A DNA stretch of 35,329 bases from Oscillospiraceae bacterium (GTDB lineage Bacteria > Bacillota > Clostridia > Oscillospirales > Oscillospiraceae), in contig JAGBQR010000013.1 in assembly GCA_017632775.1 (NCBI GenBank), positions 1 through 35,329 on the forward strand. Reading direction: 5' to 3'. Each line of letters begins with the position of its first letter. The first letter of the stretch is position 1. Below the pieces are notes generated by a model. That model worked only from the letters and a program-made list of their open reading frames with translations, made no database searches and was not told the DNA's origin. The position numbers and the translations under genes are program-made. Of the stretch, positions 23,246 to 31,364 are shown piece by piece.

Positions 23246-24657
23246 CATTCTTCGTTCGCTTTTTTCCGGAAGATCACATCACGGTACTGCAGAAGCAGCA
23301 TCACTCCGAAGAGCACGAGGATGATGCCCATGCAGACGAACTGATGCGTCATGCTGCGCGGAACGAAACCCATCATCAGAAGCATGGGCGCTCCAAGCAC
23401 GATAGACCACAGATTCTGGTAGATCAGGTTGTGGGACGCGGGGGTCTTGAACAGAGGATCTATCTCCCGCAGAAGGATCACTCCTGTCGATGCCGTTCCT
23501 GTGAGCATGCCGAACATCACCAGGAACATCTCGTCGGAATAGCCCGGGAACAGATGCCGGCATACTTTATTGCAGTACCAGTATGTAACGAATGCCCCGG
23601 CAATGCAGACGAGCAGGAGCGGCACCCAGAATTCCTTGTAGCGGAACGCCGACAGATCGATGGAGGCGATGGATGCCACGACCATGATGTCGAACATGAG
23701 ACCGCTGATACGGTTGAGCATGAAATTGTTGGTATACTCCCGGTGCATGACGCCTTTCGCGCGGAGTCTGTTCCCGATGTTCTTGAACAGGATCGCCCAG
23801 GCCGTCCCGACCAGGAAATTGAATCCCCAAATGAGCGGATTGATCGTGTTCATGGCGAATCCTCCCGCCGGTGCGAGAACGAATTTGTAAAGCGCCCACA
23901 TGGAAAGAAACGCTACGGCATATGTCAGGAAGACCAGCCCGAACTGAATGGTCAGTTTGTCCATCGACTCGGAGACCGGGATCTCGTTGTCGCCGCAGTA
24001 ATCCTCTGCTTTCAGATCGTCCCGGATCTCTTCCCCGTCCTTGCGGAGCCTGTTCCTGAGCGCGGGCCTGTTCAGATAGAATATGCCTCCGACACTGGCG
24101 CTGACGAAGCCCATGGCCGCTATGGTGAGTCCGAAACTCGATCCGTTTGTGAAGCCGTATCCGTTTTGGTAATTGACGCCCCAGTTAAACGCCTGTCCGG
24201 GTCCCTGGCCGTAGCCCATCGGAAGAATGATGCCGCCTGCCGCAAAGCTGCCGATCAGGTAGAAAAGGATCGTGGTAATGATCAGACCCACGATGGCCTG
24301 GATCAGATATCCCCCGACCGTTACAGTAGATGTATTGAAAACGTCGCGGCGGGCCTTTTTCCCCTTGACCCCGTCCAGATGCCGCCATGCGAGAGCAATA
24401 AACCCGAGTCCGAGACCGTGATAGGTCAGGGCTTCAAGCGTGTTCGCCTGGAACATGGAACTCCCGGTGATCTTTTTGTAGATGCTTTCCGCTATCAGGG
24501 CAATAAACCCGCCCAGCACCGCACTCGGAAGAAGCGACCTGCGGAGAAATGGGATCTTCCTCCGCAGAATATTGGCCAGAAGCATCGCACCGATCAAAAT
24601 CGCTATCGTGATGACAAAAGACCAGATCTCAACATCCCAGAAATTGAAGGTTCCCAT
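23245..24657 (-). CDS. Sodium/glutamate symporter, GltS/ESS family
   Basis: The 470-residue protein is hydrophobic with about 11-12 membrane segments and belongs to the glutamate:Na+ symporter (ESS) family. Family marks include PSAVLGGFIAL, the glycine-rich GYGQGPGQAFNWG loop (corresponding to the GxGQG re-entrant motif), GLTIAAMGFVSASVGGIF and FGMLTGTASTGVILLREIDP, which repeats the pattern in the second half of the inverted-repeat fold. It would import glutamate or a related amino acid with sodium. It is longer than E. coli GltS (about 400) through a larger central loop (RKDGEEIRDDLKAEDYCGDNE). GGAGGG lies before the ATG. Monocistronic. Confidence 0.88.
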   Translation of the reverse strand: MGTFNFWDVEIWSFVITIAILIGAMLLANILRRKIPFLRRSLLPSAVLGGFIALIAESIYKKITGSSMFQANTLEALTYHGLGLGFIALAWRHLDGVKGKKARRDVFNTSTVTVGGYLIQAIVGLIITTILFYLIGSFAAGGIILPMGYGQGPGQAFNWGVNYQNGYGFTNGSSFGLTIAAMGFVSASVGGIFYLNRPALRNRLRKDGEEIRDDLKAEDYCGDNEIPVSESMDKLTIQFGLVFLTYAVAFLSMWALYKFVLAPAGGFAMNTINPLIWGFNFLVGTAWAILFKNIGNRLRAKGVMHREYTNNFMLNRISGLMFDIMVVASIASIDLSAFRYKEFWVPLLLVCIAGAFVTYWYCNKVCRHLFPGYSDEMFLVMFGMLTGTASTGVILLREIDPLFKTPASHNLIYQNLWSIVLGAPMLLMMGFVPRSMTHQFVCMGIILVLFGVMLLLQYRDVIFRKKANEE

Positions 24658-24692
24658 AGTTTCCCTCCGTTCAGTCGATCATTCATGACAAT

Positions 24693-24722
24693 ATCATACC
24701 GCAAACGAGGGCATTTTCGCAA
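24693..24722 (-). promoter_or_regulatory. Promoter of the gltS-like gene
   Basis: Minus strand TTGCGA (24717-24722), 18-base spacer, TATGAT (24693-24698), 36 bases before the start codon. Confidence 0.6.
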
Positions 24723-24749
24723 CGGAAAGTTTTGAAATGTTTTAAATTT

Positions 24750-24899
24750 TTAAAGTAAAATGTTCTCCCGCCGCAGGTACCAGTTCTCCGTTTTCATCAA
24801 CCGGTGCCGGTTGTCATACGTACCGCCTTCGCGAACGATCTGCAGCTCATCCAAACGGGATCTCCCCGGAAAAGGTGAATGCCGGACGACGGTGATCAT
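24750..24899 (-). CDS. Possible 49-residue protein in the gltS-putP gap
   Basis: This otherwise empty 325-base gap holds a minus-strand frame beginning MITVVRHSPFPGRSRL and ending KTENWYLRRENILL. Its composition (Asp, Glu, Asn, Tyr and Trp, with ordinary codon use) looks like real protein and unlike the neighbouring shadow frames. A stop codon lies 9 codons upstream of the ATG and there is no clear ribosome binding site. It lies 73 bases after the putP-like stop on the same strand, and could be a small gene, the tail of a decayed gene or chance. No function is proposed. Confidence 0.35.
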   Translation of the reverse strand: MITVVRHSPFPGRSRLDELQIVREGGTYDNRHRLMKTENWYLRRENILL

Positions 24900-24982
24900 C
24901 CCGTCATCCGGCTCTCTGTTACTTCAGAAAATCTTACTTACAGTATCCGTTACTGTGATCCGTATGCTGCCTCCCGCGGTTC

Positions 24983-26509
24983 TCAGGCGTTGACACTTTC
25001 AAATTCCGCCAGGATCTCCTCATCGGGTTTCCCGGTCGCCAGACTTACCGCCGCGATGACGACAGAGGAGATGACGAAGGCGGGGAGAAGCTCATAGATG
25101 GCCAGCACGCCTCCCAGAGGAGCGACCGCGAATTTCCAGATGAAGATGGTCGCCGCGCCGGCTATCATTCCCGCAATGGCCCCCCACTTGTTGCAGCGTT
25201 TCCAGAAGAGGCTGAAAAGCATGACCGGTCCGAACGTTGCGCCGAAGCCCGCCCAGGCGAAGGAAACAACCCGGAAAATGGAACTGGAGGGATCTCTTGC
25301 AAAGATAACGCCAAGGACAGCCACCGCAATCACGGTGAGTCTTGCAACCAGCATGTTTTTCCGGTCGCTGAGTTTTATGCCGAACACCCCGTTCAGAAGG
25401 TTCTGCGTCACCGCGGACGCCGCGCCCAGAAGCTGAGCGTCTGCCGTGGACATGGTTGCGGCCAGTATCCCCGCAAGGCAGATCCCGCCGATGACGGCAA
25501 AGAAGATGCCTTTCGAGGCAAGAAGGGAAGAGCTGTCCACGATGATGCTCTCTGCAGCGGAAGAACTCCCGTAGGCAGGCACAGCTCCCGCCTTCAGCAT
25601 GGAATAGCCCACAATGCCTACAAGAACCGCTACACCGAGAGAAACGACACACCAGATACTCCCCACTCTGCGGCTCGTTTTCAGCTTTTCATCATCCTCG
25701 ACCGCCATAAAGTGGATAAGCACATGCGGCATGCCGAAATAACCAAGCCCCCAGGCCAGGGTCGTTGCGATCAGGAAGGGCGTATACCTGCCTGGCGACC
25801 CGCTCATGATGTTCGTATTTCCAAAGATGCTGAGATATCCCGGAATGCTCCGGGCATTCGCCAGCACATTGGACCAGCCGCCGGCCGTTCTGATCCCGAA
25901 GACGACCATCACGATCAGGGCAAAGGTCATCACAATGCTCTGGATCAGACTGGTGACCGAGGCCGCCATAAAGCCGCCCATGGCGCAGTAAGCAACGATC
26001 ACGATCGCGGAGATGATCATTGTCGTCATGTAGTCGAATCCGAAAAGACTGTGGAACAGCTTTCCGCATGCGGAAAAGCCGGAAGCGACATACGGAACGA
26101 AAAACACGATGATCATGAGCCCGCCGATGATCTGTATGATCCTTGTGTTATCCCGGAAGCGTGAGGAGAGAAACCCCGGAACTGTGATGGCTCCCAGTCT
26201 TGAACTGTAGCGGCGGAGCCGCTTCGCCACGAAAAGCCAGTTGAGATATGTACCGATGGAAAGGCCGATGGCTGTCCAGCTGGCTTCAGCGACTCCGCAG
26301 AAAAGCGCCAGGCCCGGCACGCCCATAAGGAGATACGCACTCATATCTGAGGCTTCTGTGCTCATCGCCGTGACGATGGGTCCCAGTTTTCTTCCTCCGA
26401 GATAAAAATCCTCAGAGTTTTTGTTTTTCGAATAGCGAAGCCCTATATAGAGCATGCCGAGAAGATATACGATGATCGCGATCAGGATGCAGACATTCGC
26501 AGCAGTCAT
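24983..26509 (-). CDS. putP: Sodium/proline symporter PutP-like (SSS family)
   Basis: The 508-residue protein has about 13 membrane segments and is a solute:sodium symporter of the proline type. Recognisable stretches are the N-terminal YSKNKNSEDFYLGGRKLGPIVTAMSTEASDMSAYLLMGVPG, which is characteristic of PutP, GLGYFGMPHVLIHFMA, and the sodium-site region GILAATMSTADAQLL. It imports proline, likely as a nutrient or osmolyte. GAGGA lies 10 bases before the ATG. It is divergent from a LysR-family regulator, which is a common arrangement for regulator and target. Confidence 0.88.
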   Translation of the reverse strand: MTAANVCILIAIIVYLLGMLYIGLRYSKNKNSEDFYLGGRKLGPIVTAMSTEASDMSAYLLMGVPGLALFCGVAEASWTAIGLSIGTYLNWLFVAKRLRRYSSRLGAITVPGFLSSRFRDNTRIIQIIGGLMIIVFFVPYVASGFSACGKLFHSLFGFDYMTTMIISAIVIVAYCAMGGFMAASVTSLIQSIVMTFALIVMVVFGIRTAGGWSNVLANARSIPGYLSIFGNTNIMSGSPGRYTPFLIATTLAWGLGYFGMPHVLIHFMAVEDDEKLKTSRRVGSIWCVVSLGVAVLVGIVGYSMLKAGAVPAYGSSSAAESIIVDSSSLLASKGIFFAVIGGICLAGILAATMSTADAQLLGAASAVTQNLLNGVFGIKLSDRKNMLVARLTVIAVAVLGVIFARDPSSSIFRVVSFAWAGFGATFGPVMLFSLFWKRCNKWGAIAGMIAGAATIFIWKFAVAPLGGVLAIYELLPAFVISSVVIAAVSLATGKPDEEILAEFESVNA

Positions 26510-26543
26510 AGTTCTGTCCTCGTTTCTTCAATAAACAAGTGCG

Positions 26544-26572
26544 ATTATATCCACCCGTCCGCGAGGCCGCAA
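26544..26572 (-). promoter_or_regulatory. Promoter of putP
   Basis: Minus strand TTGCGG (26567-26572), 17-base spacer, consensus TATAAT (26544-26549), 35 bases before the start codon. Confidence 0.68.
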
Positions 26573-26593
26573 GCGTCCTTTCCGAGAAAAAAC

Positions 26594-26623
26594 TTGAAAA
26601 CCGCGCTTTCCGCGTTGTATTAT
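26594..26623 (+). promoter_or_regulatory. Promoter of the lysR-truA operon
   Basis: TTGAAA (26594-26599), 18-base spacer, TATTAT (26618-26623). It lies back to back with the putP promoter, with 21 bases between the two -35 boxes. Confidence 0.6.
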
Positions 26624-26640
26624 TAGAAAAGATAATCATA

Positions 26641-26670
26641 CTCATGAAAGCATGAGAATAATTCATGAAT
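26641..26670 (+). promoter_or_regulatory. Dyads in the lysR leader, candidate regulator binding site
   Basis: CTCATG-AAAG-CATGAG (26641-26656) and ATTCATGAAT (26661-26670, containing the start codon) are two CATG-centred inverted repeats. Position fits autoregulation by the LysR-type protein. Confidence 0.45.
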
Positions 26671-27546
26671 ACATCAAAATATGCCAGCTTCCTCAAAACA
26701 GTCGAATACGGCAGCCTTACCCTGGCTGCCGAAAGCCTGGGCTGCACACAGAGCGCAGTCAGTCACAGCATTGCCTCACTGGAATCTGAACTCGGTTTTC
26801 CGCTTATCACGCGGAACCGCGGCGGCGTGAAACTGACGGACGAGGGTGAACGTCTCCTGCCCGCAGTCCGTGCTCTCCTCTCCGGAGCAGAGCAGCTCGA
26901 ACAGACGGCTTCCTCCATCCGCGGGCTGCACGCAGGCACCGTCCGTATCGGCGCTTTCACCTCCGTTGCCGTTCACTGGCTTCCCCCGATCCTGAAGCGT
27001 TTTCAGCAGGATCATCCGAACGTGGATTTCCGCCTTCTCAACGGGGACTATCACGATGTGAACCAGTGGATACAGGACGGCAGCGTGGATATCGGCTTTG
27101 TCAATATGCCGAGTTCTCTGGACTGCGAATGCATCACGCTGATGGAAGACCGTCTTCTTGCCATCGTTCCGAAGGACAGCCGCTTCGCCGCTTATCCGAA
27201 ATTTCCCCTCATCGAATGCGAGACCGAGCCTTTTATCAGTCTGCTGGAAAGTTCCGATCACGATGCCCGGAGAGCGCTGGAAGCCGCCGGGGTCCGCCCG
27301 AACGTCCGCTTCTACACCAAAGACGATTATGCGATCATTGCCATGGTCGAGCAGGGTCTTGGTATTTCCATCATGCCGGAACTTCTCCTCAAGGGCCGTC
27401 ACGACGATCTGGTCATCCTGCCTCTGCAGCCGGCCTCCGTCCGGACGATCGGACTCGCCGTGGCTTCAAACGGTCCCGCAACGAGGAGATTTGCTGAATA
27501 TGTCGTTGATTTTGTAAAAAACGGAAAAGGAGCACCGGAACTGTGA
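26665..27546 (+). CDS. LysR-family transcriptional regulator
   Basis: The 293-residue protein has the LysR winged helix-turn-helix at residues 1-60 (KYASFLKTVEYGSLTLAAESLGCTQSAVSHSIASLESELGFPLITR) and a periplasmic-binding-protein-like effector domain after residue 90 (GTVRIGAFTSVAVHWLPPILKRFQQDHPNVDF; VEQGLGISIMPELLL). Such proteins respond to small metabolites. It is divergent from putP and co-transcribed with truA, overlapping it by 4 bases. The likely target is the shared intergenic region. The start lies inside a palindrome and its ribosome binding site is weak, which could keep its level low. Confidence 0.92.
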   Translation: MNTSKYASFLKTVEYGSLTLAAESLGCTQSAVSHSIASLESELGFPLITRNRGGVKLTDEGERLLPAVRALLSGAEQLEQTASSIRGLHAGTVRIGAFTSVAVHWLPPILKRFQQDHPNVDFRLLNGDYHDVNQWIQDGSVDIGFVNMPSSLDCECITLMEDRLLAIVPKDSRFAAYPKFPLIECETEPFISLLESSDHDARRALEAAGVRPNVRFYTKDDYAIIAMVEQGLGISIMPELLLKGRHDDLVILPLQPASVRTIGLAVASNGPATRRFAEYVVDFVKNGKGAPEL

Positions 27547-28274
27547 ACCACAAACTTGAGATCTGTTACGACGGAAGCCGCTATTCCGGCTGGGAACGTC
27601 AGCCGGGCAGAGAGACGATCCAGGGAAAACTGGAAGCCGTTCTCAGCCGCATGGCCGGGACCGCCGTCGAAGTGATCGGAGCCGGAAGGACCGATGCCGG
27701 TGTGCATGCGAAAGCCATGATCGCCAACGCACACTTTGACACGGATCTTTCCTGCGACGAGATCCGTATTTATCTGAACCGCTACCTTCCGGACGATATT
27801 TCGGTCACAAGCGTGAGCATCGCTTCCGAACGCTTCCACGCACGATATAAGGCGGTCGGAAAACTGTATACCTACACCTGTTATATCGGAGATGCGAAAC
27901 CGGTTTTCACCCGCAGATATGTGACCGTTCTCGAGCGCGTCCCGGATGTGGATGCAATGCGAAAAGCAGCCGCCATTCTTGTCGGCGAACATGATTTCAA
28001 GGCTTTCTGTTCCAATCCGAACATGAAAAAATCCACCGTCCGGACCGTTGACTCCATCGAAATCGTCCGAAGCCGGAACCGGCTGTATTTCAATTTCCAC
28101 GGGAACGGCTTTCTTCAGAATATGGTCCGCATCCTTACAGGGACCCTTCTCGAGGTGGGCTTCGGCAGGATGGAACCCGAAGCGGTACGTTTCATTCTGG
28201 AAAGCAGAGACCGCAAGCTGGCGGGACCGACAGCCCCGGCACAGGGACTGTGCCTGATGAAGGTGGAGTACTGA
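27543..28274 (+). CDS. truA: tRNA pseudouridine(38-40) synthase TruA
   Basis: The 243-residue protein converts U38-U40 in the anticodon stem-loop of tRNAs to pseudouridine. The catalytic Asp51 is in GAGRTDAGVHA, and FHARYKAVGKLYTY and NGFLQNMVRILTGTLLEVG are conserved RNA-binding and core segments. Length is typical of TruA. The start is GTG at 27543, preceded by AAGGAG, and it overlaps the LysR stop, so translation is coupled. Pairing of truA with a LysR gene is unusual; truA more often follows the energy-coupling (ecfT) or ribosomal protein genes in Firmicutes. Confidence 0.95.
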   Translation: MNHKLEICYDGSRYSGWERQPGRETIQGKLEAVLSRMAGTAVEVIGAGRTDAGVHAKAMIANAHFDTDLSCDEIRIYLNRYLPDDISVTSVSIASERFHARYKAVGKLYTYTCYIGDAKPVFTRRYVTVLERVPDVDAMRKAAAILVGEHDFKAFCSNPNMKKSTVRTVDSIEIVRSRNRLYFNFHGNGFLQNMVRILTGTLLEVGFGRMEPEAVRFILESRDRKLAGPTAPAQGLCLMKVEY

Positions 28275-28291
28275 TCCGTTCTTTCAAAAAC

Positions 28292-28334
28292 AGAAAGAGG
28301 ATCCCCGGAGATCATCTCCGGGGATCCTCTTTCT
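28292..28334. terminator. Bidirectional terminator, truA and ABC transporter
   Basis: A 20-bp perfect stem (28292-28311 / 28315-28334) with a TCA loop; on the minus strand it is followed by GTTTTTG. It lies between convergent units and touches the ATPase stop. Confidence 0.88.
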
Positions 28335-29077
28335 TATGATTCTTTTCTCGTCCGGGAGAGGAACTCTTTCGTTCTCTCCTGCTGAGGATTTTCAAAAATC
28401 TGCTCCGGAGTCCCCTGTTCGCAGATGACTCCGTCAGCCATATATACCACCCTGCCGGAGACCTCTTTCGCAAAACCCATCTCATGTGTCACGACCAGCA
28501 TGGTCATGCCGTCATCCGCAATGGTCTTCATTGCATGAAGGACCTCCCCCACCATTTCCGGATCGAGCGCCGAGGTCGGTTCGTCAAAAAGCAGGACCTC
28601 CGGATTCATCGCCAGCGCCCTGGCTATGGCCACGCGCTGTTTCTGGCCGCCGGAGATCTGGCGGGGCTTCGCATTGATATACGGGCCCATGCCGACTTTT
28701 GTCAGATACTGCAGGGCATTGGCCCTTGCCTCCTCCCTGTTCCGGCGAAGCACCTTCATCTGTCCGATCACGCAGTTTTCAAGTACCGTAAGGTTGCTGA
28801 ACAGGTTGAAGGTCTGGAATACCATTCCGACTTTTGCCCTGTACGCCGGAACGTTCGCCCCCCGGCGGGCAACGTCTTCTCCGTGGAAGAGGATCTCTCC
28901 GCCGGTCGGCGTTTCCAGAAGGTTGATGCAGCGCAGCAAGGTGGATTTTCCGGATCCGGAAGCGCCGATGATACTTATTACGTCCCCTTTGCAAACAGTA
29001 AAATCGATGTCTTTGAGGACTTCATTGTTCCCGAAGGTCTTGGAAAGGTGGTTCACCTGCAGAATAAGCTCATCCAT
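28334..29077 (-). CDS. Polar amino acid (probably lysine) ABC transporter, ATP-binding protein
   Basis: The 247-residue protein belongs to the GlnQ/ArtP class of polar amino acid importers. Walker [10 protein letters not shown] (residues 38-46), Q-loop Gln88, signature SGGQKQR (142-148) and Walker B LLFDEP are intact. It drives uptake by hydrolysing ATP with the membrane protein encoded just upstream. The ATG at 29077 has AAAGAGG 8 bases upstream; a GTG at 29086, overlapping the permease stop, is an alternative and would add 3 residues. The whole operon is preceded by a lysine riboswitch, which points to lysine as the substrate. Confidence 0.93.
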   Translation of the reverse strand: MDELILQVNHLSKTFGNNEVLKDIDFTVCKGDVISIIGASGSGKSTLLRCINLLETPTGGEILFHGEDVARRGANVPAYRAKVGMVFQTFNLFSNLTVLENCVIGQMKVLRRNREEARANALQYLTKVGMGPYINAKPRQISGGQKQRVAIARALAMNPEVLLFDEPTSALDPEMVGEVLHAMKTIADDGMTMLVVTHEMGFAKEVSGRVVYMADGVICEQGTPEQIFENPQQERTKEFLSRTRKES

Positions 29078-29082
29078 CGGGC

Positions 29083-29928
29083 TCACCTCTTTCCTTCCGT
29101 GTATTCACCGCTGTGCTCGTCAAAGGGACTTCCCTTGACGGGATGATTGTATGTCCCGGCGGTCATGACCAGCTGATCATCGTTGACGAGTTCATAGCTG
29201 TCCGCGCCATCCATTTTCTTCTCTACCCATCGCAGGATGAAGGAAGCAAGAAGCGTCATGCACAGATACCCCGCCATTTCGACCGTCGCACTGGGAAAAT
29301 ACTTGAAGGTCGCTCCGGCGGCCATCTTGTGCACGGCGAAAAACTCAATGAAGCCGATGATGAACATGACGGACGTATCCTTCACGTTGATGATATAGTT
29401 GTTGCCGATCTGCGGCATGATGTTCCGGAGCGCCTGCGGGAGAATAATGTTCACCATTGTCTGGAAATGGGTCATTCCGATGGACTTTGCAGCCTCCGTC
29501 TGCCCGGGATCGATCGAAAGGATCCCTCCTCTTACGGACTCGGACATGTAGGCTCCCGTATTGATGGAAACGACCAGGATCGCGACTCCCCAGATGCTCG
29601 AGAACTGCATCCTGTTCCCGGAAAAGTAGGGAAGGCCGTAATAGATGAACACAGCCTGAAGGATCATGGGTGTCCCGCGGAATACTTCAACATAGATCCG
29701 GATGAGTATCCGCACCGCTCCGAGGAGGAACCTCTTCAGAGCGCCGTCTCCCGGATTGAGCGGGATGGTCTGGAGTATACCGCAGATGAAGCCTATCACG
29801 CAGCCGATAAAAGTTGCAATGACGGCAAGAAGCAGCGTGCTGCCGGCGCCCTTGAGGTACGCTCCCCCGTAGGTGCTCATCAGAGCCGCTATATCCTTGA
29901 ACAGCAGGGTTATTCGTTCTGCGAACAT
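29083..29928 (-). CDS. Polar amino acid (probably lysine) ABC transporter, permease
   Basis: The 281-residue protein is a HisM/GlnP-type membrane component. It has about five membrane segments, and the EAA loop that contacts the ATPase is seen in [26 protein letters not shown]. Other family stretches are [20 protein letters not shown] and [21 protein letters not shown]. The C-terminus extends into a 40-residue polar tail ([27 protein letters not shown]) beyond the usual length. It lies 45 bases after the binding-protein gene, and the ATPase gene begins at its end. Confidence 0.92.
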   Translation of the reverse strand: MFAERITLLFKDIAALMSTYGGAYLKGAGSTLLLAVIATFIGCVIGFICGILQTIPLNPGDGALKRFLLGAVRILIRIYVEVFRGTPMILQAVFIYYGLPYFSGNRMQFSSIWGVAILVVSINTGAYMSESVRGGILSIDPGQTEAAKSIGMTHFQTMVNIILPQALRNIMPQIGNNYIINVKDTSVMFIIGFIEFFAVHKMAAGATFKYFPSATVEMAGYLCMTLLASFILRWVEKKMDGADSYELVNDDQLVMTAGTYNHPVKGSPFDEHSGEYTEGKR

Positions 29929-29973
29929 CTTGGTCCTCCCGGAGAACAGAAATCAGGTTATCGGCTCGTCTTC

Positions 29974-30870
29974 TCAGCCGATGGGCTGGATCGCTGTAGC
30001 CTGCGCCATGAGCGCATTGAAATCATCGGCGGTCTTTGTACCGAGGACAGCATTCATCGCATCCAGAAGGACCGTGTTTCCCTTTGCCACGGAGATGCCT
30101 ATATTGACCTCTTCCTCACTCACTTCGAAATCGTCCCCGCTCCCGGCAAAGTCCAGGATCACCATGTCCGGATAGACGATCAGCGCGCCCTGAGCGGTGG
30201 GCATATCGGTGCAGACGAAATCAACGGTACCGCTTTCGAGCGCCATGAGCATCGAAGGAGCATCGGCAGCAGCCGTAGCGATGTTCGCTCCCTCTATCTG
30301 AGGCAGGCAGGATTCATACCAGATCGTGCCGCTCTGGCTGGTAGCCGTGCCGCCGGACAGATCAGACTTTCCCTGCGCAGACGCAAAGGCGCTGTCCTGA
30401 AGCGTGAGGCAGACGATGGACGCATAGAGATAGGGGCCGGCAAAATCCACGGACTCCATCCGTTCGGACGTCATGGACTGACCTGCGATGACCGCATCGA
30501 CCGTCCCCGCCATGACCGCAGGGATCAGGCTGTCCCATTCCAGCTGGACGATCTCAAGTTCCCATCCGTTTGCTTCGCAGATCTGCTTCGCGGTCATCAC
30601 ATCGTAGCCGTTGGCAAACATATTGGTGCCCTTGATGGGAACTGCGCCGTTCGAATCGTCGGGCTGGGCCCAGTTATAAGGGGCATAGGCGCATTCCATC
30701 GCCACGGTGAGCACTCCGTCCTCCACTCCCGATGGAGCCGCATTGGATGCGGTGCTATCCGACGAGGAGGCCGCGGCAGGAGCCGCCGGAGATGTATTGC
30801 CGCAGGCGGCAAGAGAGACTGCCATGAGCAGCGCGAGCAGTACAGCAAGAATTCTAACAGTGCGATTCAT
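29974..30870 (-). CDS. Lysine-riboswitch-controlled substrate-binding lipoprotein
   Basis: The 298-residue lipoprotein has a type II signal peptide with lipobox LAAC (Cys23) and an Ala/Ser-rich linker to about residue 50. The rest is an SBP_bac_3 domain (extracellular solute-binding protein family 3): GVLTVAMECAYAPYNW, FANGYDVMTAKQICEANGWELEIVQLEWDSLIPAVMAGTVDAVIAGQSMTSER, SVDFAGPYLYA, and ESGTVDFVCTDMPTAQGAL. It captures the amino acid outside the membrane. GGAG lies 8 bases before the ATG, and a riboswitch expression platform ends about 30 bases upstream. Lysine is inferred from the riboswitch, not from the binding pocket. Confidence 0.92.
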   Translation of the reverse strand: MNRTVRILAVLLALLMAVSLAACGNTSPAAPAAASSSDSTASNAAPSGVEDGVLTVAMECAYAPYNWAQPDDSNGAVPIKGTNMFANGYDVMTAKQICEANGWELEIVQLEWDSLIPAVMAGTVDAVIAGQSMTSERMESVDFAGPYLYASIVCLTLQDSAFASAQGKSDLSGGTATSQSGTIWYESCLPQIEGANIATAAADAPSMLMALESGTVDFVCTDMPTAQGALIVYPDMVILDFAGSGDDFEVSEEEVNIGISVAKGNTVLLDAMNAVLGTKTADDFNALMAQATAIQPIG

Positions 30871-30895
30871 TTGTTTTTCTCCTTCCCTTTTTCGG

Positions 30896-30931
30896 GTAAA
30901 TAATATCGGCCGAAGCGTTGTGCTTCGGCCG
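30896..30931 (-). terminator. Regulated terminator of the lysine riboswitch
   Basis: 10-bp stem CGGCCGAAGC / GCTTCGGCCG (30907-30916 and 30922-30931), 5-base loop, then ATATTATTT on the minus strand. It lies between the aptamer and the binding-protein gene, as an expression platform should. Confidence 0.75.
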
Positions 30932-30957
30932 CATCCCTTCAGAAAGAAGAATCATAG

Positions 30958-31127
30958 CGCGAACAATAGCACTCCGCATCACTGCGACAGTCGTCTGGAT
31001 ATTCTCCAGCCGCCCAGCTCCGATCCTCTCAAACGGATCTTTGCTTCGGCGAAACTCCCTTTCCCTCCTCTTCAGCGGTCTTTGAGGACCTCAGAAACGG
31101 TACTTATGAGTCCCGCGCCTCTATTAT
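30958..31127 (-). ncRNA. Lysine riboswitch (L box) aptamer
   Basis: Read on the minus strand from 31127, the leader shows the lysine aptamer's conserved segments in order: AGAGGCGC, AGTACC, CTGAAGAGGAGGGAAAGGGA, CGCCGAAGC, GGCTGG, ACTGTC and GGAGTGCTATT. The 5' AATAG and 3' CTATT can form the closing P1 helix. With lysine bound, the downstream terminator should form and reduce expression. Identification rests on the match to remembered consensus segments and their order. Confidence 0.92.
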
Positions 31128-31144
31128 TGCTTCGGTTGTGCAAC

Positions 31145-31173
31145 AATTTAGCATACTAAATCAATACTGTCAA
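31145..31173 (-). promoter_or_regulatory. Promoter of the lysine riboswitch operon
   Basis: Minus strand TTGACA (31168-31173), 17-base spacer, TAAATT (31145-31150) with an extended TGC just upstream. It begins transcription a few bases before the aptamer. Confidence 0.75.
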
Positions 31174-31305
31174 GGTGCGTTCCTAACAAATAATCCATCT
31201 ATTCCCCCCGGATGTTCTGTGGATTTTACCTTGTTTTCAATGCAAAACGCACGGGTAAGGCCGCTGTCTCCTTTCGAAGGGATGGATTTTTCCCGCAGGT
31301 TCCTG

Positions 31306-31311
31306 TATAAT
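31306..31311 (+). promoter_or_regulatory. -10 box of the EFR1 gene promoter
   Basis: Consensus TATAAT at 31306-31311, with a TG in TGTATAAT; the -35 (TGGATT at 31283-31288) is weak. About 54 bases before the start codon. Confidence 0.5.
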
Positions 31312-31364
31312 GCTGATCAGATTGAACGGCAGCTCATCATGAATGATCCGGAGGAGCAGACATT

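Noticed and set aside
23218-24735. 505-residue plus-strand frame opposite the gltS-like gene
   Set aside because: Shadow of a clear transporter; His/Arg/Glu-rich translation typical of antisense reading, and it begins inside a terminator.
24760-24993. 77-residue plus-strand frame in the gltS-putP gap
   Set aside because: No ribosome binding site, composition like a shadow, and it overlaps the putP stop; the minus-strand frame in the same place looks more like protein.
29113-30903. 596-residue plus-strand frame opposite the ABC transporter genes
   Set aside because: It spans two well-supported genes and their spacer and has no motif of its own.
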